From Mesotaenium endlicherianum (Eukaryota; Streptophyta; Zygnematophyceae; Zygnematales; Mesotaeniaceae), in NCBI GenBank assembly GCA_009602735.1, contig WELA01011368.1:52770-116769 (forward strand): DNA of 64,000 bases, given 5' to 3'. This document shows, piece after piece, positions 54,720 to 64,000 of the stretch. Under the pieces are notes generated by a model. That model had not been told where the DNA came from and made no database searches. It saw only the letters and a list, made by a program, of their open reading frames with translations. Position 1 is the stretch's first letter, and every line of letters begins with the position of its first letter. The position numbers and the translations under genes were made by a program.

Positions 54720-56280
54720 GGAAAAGAAGGGCGAACGAGGCCCAGGGGGAGTACAAGGAGTTCCATGGCGACATTGAATCATCCTCTATCTCTTCTCGAA
54801 TCAGAGTGACTTCAACTGCAGCGGGAGGCTCAGAATAGGAAGGAGGAGGAAGAACAGACCAGGTTGAGACAGGAGGAGCAGGACAGAAAAGCTGCAGAAG
54901 AAGCGAAGAAGGCGGAGGAACAAAGGTTGGTTGAGGAGAGGCGGAAGCAGCTCGCTAAGGAGGAACAGAGGAGAATCAAAAGCTACCGCTACACGATGAT
55001 GGGCAAGGGCTTTGATCTTTTGGAGGATGCCTTCAAGTACGCCCAGAGAAGCCGAAGTCAGTCACAGAGAGACATACTGCAGCGGGAAGGGAAGACGACC
55101 CAAGGTTTTGACAAGTACATAGAGGTCAGCACAAACCTTATCTGTACCACAACTATGCCAGGATGGTGGGATATGTAATATGGGAGGCCAAAGTAGTGGC
55201 CCAGATAGGTGAATCTGAAACGGTGCCAATACTTGGGATCTGGGGCACAGACAGGATCATTAGGTTGATCCCTTTGCATACAGACAGCTTCAAGAATACC
55301 ACTTTTCACAACCGGTTCAAGGCCATGTATAACGAGGTGGAGAGAAGAAGTTGGGTGTTCTTGGCAAGGGAGACCAACCAATTGGATTTCTCAGGGCACT
55401 GGTACTAGCAAAATGACAGAGCTGAGGAAGACGATTTCCTGGCACACTTGCAGGGGAAGATAGTGCTGCCACCTCACATTGCAGCGTGGGACCCGAGGCT
55501 GGATGGAGTCAAGAACTGCATGAGTCAGGAGACACAGGAGAATAGGACCAGGATTAGAGATTCTTTCTTCAAGGGAAACATGCTTATGCCAAATGGGCAA
55601 GTGAGCAAGGAGAGAAAAACCTGTATGCGGTCAGGACCCAGCAACCCCCACCTGCTCTTAAAAGGGGGAGGCCAGTGGGATACTTTTTTTCTTGGGGACG
55701 GCTGGAGGAGAAGACCAGAGAGTTTTCAGAAGTCTCAAAGGAAGAGGAGGACAAAGAGGAGGAAGGCGCCAAAGAGGAGTCTAGCCCTGTTGAGGCACAG
55801 ACCCCTGCTACATCCCCCACTCTACAGCAGACTGGAAGGTCCTTGGCACAGGCAGCCTTGCAGCAGCTTGGGGATACCAGCCCACCAAGAGACCCAGATC
55901 TCCAGTGGCTAGGGAGTTTCAACAAGAGGAGTTTCACCCCAGGAGGTGAGACTCAGTCAGACGGAGCAGACAGAGGGGCTACCAAGGAGGCATCCAGAGG
56001 GCAGCCAGCATCCCCCTCTCATAGAGGGCATGTGCCCTTAGCCTATGTCATGCAGCACCCCTCCAATATGCTAGTGTATGTTCCTGTCAGTTTGAGAGCT
56101 GCACAAGAGAGAGCTGTCTCCATCAACTTGCAGACAATGCACAAGCAAGCTGCCCAGTTGCTGCGTTCTCCCCTCGGTTCACCATGGTCTGAGCCCCCAG
56201 ATCTCAGGAGGCCATCAGCCAAGAGAAGAAAATCCAGTTCCAGGTCTCGCTCCCTAGAAGATAAAGCCCCTGGTACTTAG
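54720..56280 (+). pseudogene. D2 extra 3' open region between pol and 3' LTR, unknown product
   Basis: This is a sense-strand coding-like region of about 1.5 kb in several frames. The first part is a strongly charged probable coiled coil (RQEEQDRKAAEEAKKAEEQR, near 54865-54960). The middle has no recognised motif (GFDLLEDAFKYAQRSRSQS; VPILGIWGTDRIIRLIPLH). The end is a Ser/Pro/Glu-rich stretch and a basic tail, SAKRRKSSSRSRS, near 56215-56260. No transmembrane segment or signal peptide is visible, so there is no support for an envelope. It may be an element-encoded third gene or captured sequence. Broken. Confidence 0.55.
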
Positions 56281-56394
56281 CTTGCTGTTGTCTTTGTTTT
56301 AGAGTCAGTTGGTTTTTTGTTGCATGTGTGTTACTCTGTTGCAGATAATAGTTAAGGAGTATTGTCGAGTCAACAACAATTAAATTGAAGAGAT
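56281..56394. other. Short non-coding stretch before the D2 3' LTR
   Basis: Thymine-rich then AT-rich; AAATTGAAGAGA just before 56395 is weakly purine-rich and could be a polypurine tract. No gene. Confidence 0.4.
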
Positions 56395-57129
56395 TATAAT
56401 GGATCAGTATATTGGTTAGATATAATGTTCATTAATATATGATAGTTAATAACTTCAGTCTACTGTATTGTGGTAATACTAAGTCTGCTGGATTTGTAAT
56501 ACTTAGTTTACTGACTCAGCCGTGAGGAGTAGACTGAAGTCAACTAGGTCAGCGTGCTGACTTAGTTCAGCTTGCTGACACATTTTTTTACAGTCACCTG
56601 ACTGCCGTATTCGGTAGCAGTGAACTGCCTAGTTATGCATTTAAGTGTGGTGTGCTAGATGAGTGGCCAGATGACACCCTTAAGGTGGATGGCGATTTGG
56701 GATGATGGGAGATGGCTGTGGATTTGGTTAGCCAAGGTCTTACCGACGTGGTTAACTCCCGGGTAGGCGGTGCCATCGCATTTGCCGTTGAACAGTAGAC
56801 TCATTCCATGTACATATGCTAGGTATTACTCTCAAGTTCGGCATTTGAGAACGAGGCCAACTCTCTTGTACAGCTTACTGAGAGATATCTGAATCCAAAG
56901 CGAGAAGGCATTGATACGAACTGTCTTCTAATCTTGCTTATGTATGAGTTTGCTGATCGCATGATTGATGCACGTTTACTTGCATTTGACTTGAGAGTAT
57001 TACCCCCTCGCTAGCATGTTGTCTTCTTGCTGTTAAATCCGTAAACAGGGAATACCACAAAGATTGCTTGGTGATATAAAGATCTTAGATTAATTGTTAA
57101 TTGTTCTATTAGTAAGTGAACTCATTTCA
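56395..57129 (+). repeat. D2 3' LTR (family F), about 735 bp
   Basis: It begins TATAATGGATCAGTATATTGG and ends GAACTCATTTCA. It matches the D1 5' LTR (5507-6194, inverted) and the solo LTR at 59722-60440, including the GGCGATTTGGGATGATGGGAG-like word and the AGTTCGGCATTTGAGAACGA region. Divergence is visible, so the element is old. Confidence 0.75.
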
Positions 57130-57160
57130 GTGACTGTCCAGCCACGTGACACAAACCTGC

Positions 57161-58425
57161 TGTAATGAATCGGTTCATTATCTATTTAATTAATTGCATA
57201 TATAAATATAATAATAAATAAGTACCATGTCAATATACTCACATGTGCGAGTTCATCTAAATGAATGTATGTCGATGTAGTGCGAGTTTGCTGACTTTGT
57301 TGAAAAGGTCAGCAGGATGACTTTTGTATCATAGTGTAGTTTGCTGACTTTGTTGAAAAGGTCAGCAGGATGACTTTTGTATCATAGTATAGTTTGCTAT
57401 GAGATTTATATATCAGGTATATATAGGATATGATATCAGTAGGTTGACATATAGTAAGCTCGCTTGATATTAGTCAATATACTTAGCTTCAGTACGCTGA
57501 GGATAGACATATTCATTTAGATTGTTATTTGTAGATTGGCACATGTGACCGAAGTATACTGAAAGTCGGGAGGTCGACTGAGATTCGGTAAACCGATGTC
57601 CTACCAGTGTGGTCAACTCCTGGGTAGGCGAAGCAATCGTCAGTCAACTGAATAGTTAGGACTTCAGTCAACCGACCACTTAATATGGTCGTTATACCTA
57701 GATCCGTGGGTCCCAACTTAACGGGTTTCCCACGAAACGGCGCACCTCGCGCCGTGGTCAACCAGGTGGTCACTAGGTACACAGCAAGCTGGGATCTCAT
57801 GGTCCCTCATTCTGGACAGTAGGCTTTACAGTCGGATTTCTACTTGCAAGTAATGTGTGCACTTTTTGGGTTTGTTCTAATGACCAGCCTACACAGAAAT
57901 TGACATGGCTGCTTCGTTTGCGCTCCAAATGGAGCGAACTAGAACTTTTCAAAAAGGTTTCGTCAAGATGCATCCGATTCCGTTTAGTTTGCTCAATTTG
58001 AAGTAGTATTGACAGAGTGATGCCCTCTGAAATTTTGGGGTCACACAGCGGACGGATCCCATGATTTTTGCACCTAAGTCAGTGGGATGTGTTTGAGCTA
58101 CTTTATGGTCATCTGAATGAGAGCACCTTTGCTATTCAGTCCCCTGATGTTGTGTATGTGCTTACACATGCTTGTATGCCTGGTAGGCAAGAGGTCATGA
58201 GTTTTTGAAGGAGAAGCTCTAGTCCTCAAGCTCGCCTCTTTCTTGTGCTTTGTATTCGTGTGCAACTATGGCACACTACGATAAGTGAGTCAAGGGATAT
58301 AGATGAGTAAACAAAATTCATCATAAGGGCGAAGATCGCTCCCTGATATCACACGCTTCCACCTATCTCTGATCTTTTATGTTGAAATGAAATATATTAA
58401 TCTTGAATAAGCAAGATTCATTTCA
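57161..58425 (+). repeat. LTR E2, complete 5' LTR, 1265 bp
   Basis: It begins TGTAATGAATCGGTTC and ends AAGATTCATTTCA, closely matching 29089-30335. It contains direct repeats of GACTTTTGTATCATAGTGTAG/TATAG (near 57320 and 57375), each following a GAAAAGGTCAGCAGGATG word. The primer site follows one base later. Confidence 0.85.
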
Positions 58426-58426
58426 G

Positions 58427-58438
58427 TGGTATCAAAGC
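58427..58438 (+). other. E2 primer-binding site (initiator Met tRNA)
   Basis: TGGTATCAAAGC, one base different from the common TGGTATCAGAGC, one base past the LTR end. It establishes that E is oriented plus. Confidence 0.85.
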
Positions 58439-61400
58439 TAAGTCCTTTCTTGAATGTTCGTACTCGTCTTCTTTGTCTCATGAGGTAAGTGTGTGAGGTT
58501 TACTTGTGTGGTATGATGAGTCTAGGTGGAGCTTGGAAAGTGTATGATGTAGAGCATTGCACATCCTATCTAGGATCCTTCTACTTGCTCACCTAGTGTG
58601 TCTCTGGACTCAATGTACTATGCGGCATCCTAACTTGACTTTCCTAGCCTCTTGTGTCCAGATCCACGCAACGAGAAGCCTAAAGTGGAGGCTTGATGGA
58701 AGAGTTGTCTGCAAGCATCAAGGGCAGCCTCAAGGGAGTTGCATCATAGCAAGCTGGATATGACTCATCTACCTCACTTGATCATAGTCGTCGTGTGTTG
58801 TTGTATGCAATCCACGGCTAGTATAGAGAGGGGTGTGCACTCCAGCGGTGCTAGAGGACTTGTTTAGTCTGTTGTGCTATCCCCCTGGGTTTAAGCTTGT
58901 TGCCTTACAAGAGACGTACCTCTCTCATTATATGTGTGGTAGCTAGGTTGAGGGAGCTTGGGTATGGCTGCATGTGATGAGCAATTGAGACAGTGCGTGC
59001 ACACATGATTTACTAAGTTAAGTTTCCAAGTATGGATTGACGACAGCTTATCCTCGACACGGTCCAAGTGCACTACGTCGTCCACAACCTTCAGCAGGCT
59101 GCAACTTCTGTGTGAAGAGGCTTCGGCAGCAACAATGGCATCCTACAGATACCCCCTACTCCCAACCGCGGCTGTGATATTGTGTGCTTCTCTCGTTTGC
59201 CACATCGATTTGTGCTTGGAGGGTTAAGGGTATGTGCCTTGTGCTTGAATGCTATGTGTTAGACGGTGCTTTGTGGTACTTGATGGGATCGTAGGAGCTT
59301 GGGTTTAAGCTTAAGGTGGGTTTAGTCAGTGTGCTGAGGTTTATGGATGCGGGTCTTATGCGATTGTTGACTTAGGTTAAGTCAGCCTGCTGCATTATTT
59401 GACCAAATGTGGTTAAATGGGTTAAGGGCTTAGAATTTATGGGCACAAGGGCTTTCCTTTGACTCGCTTCTACTTTGCATGGTTTACTAAGGGTCCAAAA
59501 GCTGACGCGGACAATGAGTACTTTGAGTGCTTGAGTTAAATGAGCTTTGGGTGTTGCCATGCTATAGATCAGCATATCGCGACTTAGGTCTGTACGATGT
59601 GTTGAGTGATGTATGAGAAGTCAACGTGGATACTAGAGGGGGTTTGACTACTTGCCTTAGGTCCAGTTGGCTATAGGTTTTGGATGCCACCTGTACACTT
59701 GGTCAAGTGTAAGGAGGTATGTGTAATGAATCAGTAAATTAGTCGATATAATATTCATTTAAATATAATAGTTAATTAAGTTCAGCCTGCTGAACTTTAG
59801 TTAATAGTCAGTCTGCTGGAATTTACATAATTATCAGTTTGCTGACTCAGTCGAAAGCAGCAGGCTGAAAGTCCATATAAGTCAGCTTGCTGACACATTC
59901 TTTGACAGCAAGCTGACTTCCGTACTCGGTAGCAGCGAATTGCCTTGATATGCATGTAAGTGCGATATGCTAGATGAATAGCCAGATGACATCCCTATGA
60001 TGGATGGCTATTCGGGATGATGGGAGATGGCGGTGGATTTGGTTAACCGAGGTCCTACCAACGTGGTTAACTCCCGGGTAGGCGGTGCCATCGCACTGAC
60101 CGTTGAACAGTAAACTCATTCCATGTACATATGCTAGGCATTGCTCTCGAGTTCGGCATTCGGAAACGAGGCCAACTCTCTTGTACAGCTTACTGAGAGA
60201 GATCTGAATCCAAGGCGAGAAGCCATTGATACGCACTGTCTTCTAACCTTGCTTATGTATGAGTTTACTGATTTGCATCATTGATGCTAGTTTACTCGCA
60301 TTTGACTTACGAGTATTATTCCCTGCTAGTGTATTGTCCTTTGCCGTTTAACTAGTTAACGGAAATACCATAAGATTACTTGCTGATATAAAGATCTATA
60401 TTAATTGTTAATCGCCTATTTGGTAAGTCGATTTATTTTAGTATGTGTCTTCGTCATAGGGACGATCCTGGCATATTAGCAGTGTGCTAAGTTTCTGCCG
60501 GCCTCGCAATTAACTGAGCTCGGTAGAGGCCCATGCTAGGTAGTATGCAAGGTGCATTGGTATATGCGTCAGGTGCATGGAATTTGCATCCCGGGTGCTA
60601 GAGGTAGAGGATCGCCGTTAGCATACCGTAGAGCAGGTGTAAAATGGGCCCTGCAATAATAGATTCACTATGCACACCTAAGTAAAGACAGAAGAGACCA
60701 TCGACATTATAGACGTACTCGCAATGCATGGCTTGAATGATCTTGTTCAGTCCGATGCACAAACATTCTTCTTGCTAGCTTGGGGTTACAGTGCGGAAGT
60801 CTTACCAGGGATCTATGCACGCTGTTGTCATTGGCTTGCTAGGTGCTTGCTGCAATTACAATAGGTGCCATGTATGTGCCTTTAGAGAGGAACTCGGTTT
60901 TGAGCTATACTGCATTTGCCCATTGTCATTGGTTGAGTCTATGTGATCCCAATGTTTGCATCGCCCTCCCGGGAACCATGTAAGATGGAGTCATCAGATC
61001 TTGAGTAGACTGATGCAGCTAGGGTGTGGTGTTTGCCACGCGTAGCTTAAGCTCATTGAAGGCAACTTACACACTTGTTTGTTGTCTGTTCAACAGACTG
61101 AGACCAGCAAGCAGAGTGTAAAGCAATGGTGCACTCAGGTCGAGAGAGGCCGAGGAGTTGGCATGCTGGACGCTGCCACGTGACGCTTCCCCACCTGTCC
61201 TCTGGGCAACTTCAGGCAGTAAGGCTTGAAGGAGGGAGTATCTTGAAACATCAACACTATGATACAATTGGTTATTTCTGGTCCCTCTTCTCTTTTATTG
61301 TTGACTCTCACCATTGGGTGGTTGTCATTTTGGTGTACGTCTTGCTAAGAATGACCAGTATGAGTCATTGTATGTAAGCATTGGTAGAGTCAGCTAACTG

Positions 61401-61752
61401 AGCTACTTCTTGGTATGGATAAACTTGCTAATAATGCCGGTTGTCTTCATCTCATAGCAAGCTATCTACACTCTCGAATGGAGGGATGTAATAGGCTGGC
61501 TTGAGTTTGGGTTATTCATGGATAGAGCTTTGTGGTGAGAGGGTCCGAATGGCAGTACACTCTTCCCTATGCCACTCCGATCATTGATCTAATTTTGAAA
61601 AATGGACTATTATTTTTTGGGAAGGCGGGACTTTCTTTCTTTTTTTTGCTTACTTGGGTGTTTGCACTTTGTGTCCTCTCTCGGTATTCCTTTGTTGATT
61701 CTCCTCCACCCACTCGTACCTCCGCAATCCTTTGTGACAGTCACTCTGTGTG
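58439..61752 (+). mobile_element. E2 interior, non-coding (with nested solo LTR), 3' end not found
   Basis: Apart from the solo LTR at 59722-60440, no open frame longer than about 80 codons and no gag or pol motif is seen. That is the pattern of a large non-autonomous LTR element (LARD-like). A purine tract, GAAGGAGGGAG, near 61229 could be a polypurine tract of this or another element, but no E LTR follows it. The right edge is the B4 LTR. Whether everything to 61752 belongs to E is uncertain. Confidence 0.5.
59722..60440 (+). repeat. Solo LTR of family F with GTATG target duplication
   Basis: The 719-bp LTR (TGTAATGAATCAG ... CGATTTATTTTA) is flanked by GTATG at 59717-59721 and at 60441-60445, an exact 5-bp duplication. 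No internal sequence adjoins it, so it arose by LTR-LTR recombination. It matches the LTRs of D1 and D2. Confidence 0.9.
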
Positions 61753-62496
61753 TGTAAGGTCATAGGTTTATAAAGTGCATTTTTGAGTTTCATGAAAGTA
61801 TGTTTTGATTGTATAGTAGTGTAGAGTGCGTTTTTGTGGTCATTTTGATATAAAGTTCATCAAATTTGGTCAAGTATTGAGAGAGTTATGGATTTCTGAA
61901 GTTTAATTAGTTTTGAGGTCGGTTGACGACTGTCCTTAATTCGCGGTGAGCGCGACCGTCGGACTGACCGACAGCGTCGAGCGATCTGGCCCGTTAGAAT
62001 GAACTCGAACCTTCACGTAAGTTCGGCTGACGCGGAGTGCCGACTAGGTCGATTTACCTAGAAGTTTCGGTTTAGCCTAGCGCGTCTAAGATAGAATATT
62101 CTAGTGATGTCGATGCATGTATGTGGACGTCAAATCGGCCCGACACGTCAGATTAGACTGATCTGGCTTACTCACGAATATTCTGGAAGGGACGATTTGA
62201 CGAACACTTAGGAAAATCCGTAGCTTCCTCCTAGGGAGGAGCACTTCGGCAGAAAATTATAAATAGGCATAACTTCTTTGTTTCTTATCAGTTTTCACTT
62301 CTGTAAATTTCTACGGGTTTGTAATGACAAGGCCTTTCATCCTACATCATTTGTGAGCAGTTTCCTGCTACTCAAAATGTTGAGTAATTTTCCTAAGCTT
62401 TGTTAGTGATATGCCGCTGCACTCTCTAGTATGATGGCAACTAGTTCCTTTCCTCGTGAGTCACTACGCTTCCACTAGGGCACTTTGCCCCTTTCA
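61753..62496 (+). repeat. B4 5' LTR, 744 bp
   Basis: It begins TGTAAGGTCATAGG and ends GCCCCTTTCA (TG...CA). A TATAAATAGG word (near 62257-62266), a good TATA box, lies in the right half. The other B LTRs (718-755 bp) align over their length. Confidence 0.9.
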
Positions 62497-62498
62497 TC

Positions 62499-62510
62499 TG
62501 GTATCGGAGC
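62499..62510 (+). other. B4 primer-binding site (initiator Met tRNA)
   Basis: TGGTATCGGAGC, two bases past the LTR, one difference from the common initiator-Met site. Confidence 0.85.
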
Positions 62511-62533
62511 AGGGCTAGTTTGCATATTATATT

Positions 62534-63565
62534 ATGGAGTCGCAGCCGGCAGCTGGAGGAGGCGAACATGTCGAGCATGTTGAGCGCGCGGGGCAGCAGG
62601 CAGCACCAACGATGACCAGAGAGCAACAAGAGATGCAGGCAATGCTAAGGCAAATGGCAAATGCAATTGGAGGAGAAGTCTACACCCAGTTTCAACAAAA
62701 TATGCGCGCGGAGGTGGAGAGAATGGTGCGAGTTGTTATGGGGAACGCCGCTTCGACGAGTTCGGCACCTGCACCTGTTGTGCCACCGATTCATGTTAAC
62801 CCAGTGGTGCAACCAGTTATTCCACCCGCATCAGGAGTGCGTGCGCCTAAGCCTGAAGTTTATACTGGAGAGCGTGGATCGCCGCCTGTTCATCAATGGA
62901 TTTTTGGAGTGAAGAAGTTTATGGAGTATTCTGCGCTCACGCCCGACAGGCAAGTCGCCTTTGTCATAACTTTGCTGCAGAAGAGTGCTGGAGCTTGGTA
63001 TGAACGAGAAGAGCAGCTGTCTGGAGTTTCTGCTACTGTTGATCAGCTATTTGAAGGCTTGAAGAGGCAACTTCAACCTATTGCGCCCGAGGCTACCGCC
63101 CGAGATCTATTGGTGCGACTTCGTCAGCGAGGAAGCGTTCAGGAGTATGTTTCGCGCTTCAACGAGCTGGTGCTTCAATGCCCATCCATGCACGAGTTAG
63201 AGATGATGGACAAGTTCAAGAGGAGACTCAAGCCAACTGTGGCCAAGGAAGTGGCGCTCAAGGACCCTACCAGTCTTGGAGAAATGATGGCATTGGCAAC
63301 AAGAGTCGACGCTGTGGAGTATAGTCAGAGGCAGTGGGGCAGCCACAACTTTGGAGGATATCGACACTTTGGATCTCAAGCGCCAAGCACGACTGTTCAA
63401 AGTCCAGTACCCATGGAGTTGGGACTTGTGCAGTACCAGCGCAAGCAGCAGAATTTCAAGCCGAGAGGACCCTGCTATGGTTGCGGCAAGCTTGGACATC
63501 TGGCTCGAGACTGTCATGTGAAGGCGAAGCAACCTCAACAGCAGGAAAAAGGAGGACGCCAGTAA
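62534..63565 (+). CDS. B4 gag (343 aa)
   Basis: This is the structural protein of chromovirus B4. It starts at ATG 62534, 23 bases after the primer site (MESQPAAGGGEHVEHVERAG). The N-terminus is Gln/Glu-rich and may be a coiled coil (about 28-65). A Pro/Val-rich linker follows, then a retrotransposon-gag capsid domain (about 110-250; VHQWIFGVKKFMEYSALTPD, LLQKSAGAWYEREEQL, RLRQRGSVQEYVSRFNELV). A single CCHC zinc knuckle, [14 protein letters not shown], lies near 316-329. Homologues are B1, B2 and B3 gag. Whole in this window. Confidence 0.9.
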   Translation: MESQPAAGGGEHVEHVERAGQQAAPTMTREQQEMQAMLRQMANAIGGEVYTQFQQNMRAEVERMVRVVMGNAASTSSAPAPVVPPIHVNPVVQPVIPPASGVRAPKPEVYTGERGSPPVHQWIFGVKKFMEYSALTPDRQVAFVITLLQKSAGAWYEREEQLSGVSATVDQLFEGLKRQLQPIAPEATARDLLVRLRQRGSVQEYVSRFNELVLQCPSMHELEMMDKFKRRLKPTVAKEVALKDPTSLGEMMALATRVDAVEYSQRQWGSHNFGGYRHFGSQAPSTTVQSPVPMELGLVQYQRKQQNFKPRGPCYGCGKLGHLARDCHVKAKQPQQQEKGGRQ

Positions 63566-64000
63566 GTCGTTCTGGGGTGTCTACTGGCGTGAAGACGAGA
63601 ACTCACAAGGAGGTTATCCCCAGGAGCCTGCCGAGAAGCAAAGGACGAGACGTTGACAAGCCTATCATCGTGGAAGGAGTGGTCGACGGTAATAATGCGA
63701 AGTGTATGGTCGACAGTGGCGCAAGTGCAAATTTTGTGCACAAGAAGTTGGTGAAAAAGTGGCAAATCCCTGTACAGAAGAATTATGAGCCTAAGGAGGC
63801 AATTTTGGCGAATGGGCAGAGACTCAAGTGTGGTGCACCTACGGAAGCTATTCACGTGGAAGTAGCGGGGCACCGGAGTAAGGAAGTTATGGAGCAGGCA
63901 GAGTTGGGTCACCATGAGGTGATATTGGGCCGACCATGGCTGAGAAAAGCCAACTCTCAAGTGCACTGGAGCACAGGACAAGTGAGAGTCCAAGGGCGTG
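63566..64000 (+). CDS. B4 pol start (protease), truncated by window end
   Basis: This is in a frame different from gag and overlapping its end, as in B2 and B3, so expression by frameshifting or a similar known mechanism is likely for the family. The visible part contains [20 protein letters not shown] (near 63702-63760), the D-S-G-A active site of a retropepsin, and [11 protein letters not shown] (near 63910-63945). RT and later parts lie outside. Confidence 0.8.

Larger units (their letters stand above)
61753..64000 (+). mobile_element. Chromovirus B4, 5' part, looks well preserved, continues past the window
   Basis: The 5' LTR, primer site, gag and the start of pol are present on the plus strand. 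No break is apparent in the part visible. It is the best-preserved B copy here. The LTR has a CCTCC-TAG-GGAGG hairpin (near 62225-62240). Integrity of the remainder is unknown. Confidence 0.9.

Noticed and set aside
54720-56280. D2 3' region as an envelope gene
   Set aside because: No signal peptide, transmembrane segment or cleavage-site pattern is visible.
61532-61765. Short open frame with a hydrophobic stretch before B4
   Set aside because: 77 codons, no homologue recognised, and it runs into the B4 LTR; likely chance.
1-64000. tRNA genes, rRNA genes and CRISPR arrays
   Set aside because: None seen. tRNA-like words are only primer-binding sites, and the repeats present are LTRs, transposon ends, a microsatellite and one tandem duplication.

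Overview
The window is repeat-dense eukaryotic DNA with no recognisable host gene. It is made almost entirely of nested Ty3/Gypsy LTR retrotransposons, several with a C-terminal chromodomain (chromoviruses), and two copies of one cut-and-paste DNA transposon. Primer sites where visible match initiator-Met tRNA. Chromoviruses together with Gypsy elements that carry a cytosine-5 DNA methyltransferase suggest a plant-lineage genome, perhaps a charophyte-type streptophyte alga. That is an inference; the species cannot be told from this sequence. All LTR elements are treated as fossils.

Layout: 1-6194, chromovirus D1 (minus). 6195-6784, AT-rich DNA with a GA microsatellite. 6785-16650, Gypsy element A (plus) with gag, protease, a DNA methyltransferase, RT/RNase H and a C-terminal PHD-like finger. 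16861-18690, inverted partial copy A'. 18690-27934, two chromovirus B copies (minus) that share one LTR, with DNA transposon copy 2 nested in an LTR. 27935-29088 and 52666-57129, the two halves of chromovirus D2 (plus), split by a 23.6-kb block flanked by the target duplication GAACC. That block holds LTR E1, the GC-rich methyltransferase-bearing Gypsy element C (minus), DNA transposon copy 1 (37367-43159) and a complete chromovirus B3 (43264-49446). 57161-61752, largely non-coding LTR element E2 with a solo LTR inside. 61753-64000, the start of a well-preserved chromovirus B4 (plus).

The best candidate for an undescribed system is the DNA transposon. Copy 1 is 5.8 kb, bounded by CACATGCA inverted termini and an AA target duplication. 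It carries two convergent genes. One encodes a transposase of about 800 codons with a RAG1/Transib/CMC-like signature: two Asp, a CxxC pair, an H-x4-H pair and a Glu in a GEGIE box. The other encodes a 375-residue protein with a CxxC-x10-CxxC zinc ribbon and a coiled coil. Copy 2 is a 2.2-kb internal-deletion derivative that lost the transposase but kept the second gene and both ends.

The second theme is DNA methyltransferase capture. Two clearly different Gypsy lineages (A and C) both carry a C5-methyltransferase between protease and RT, and A adds a PHD-like finger after the integrase tail. Such elements may write and read chromatin marks; that role is inferred from domain content only.
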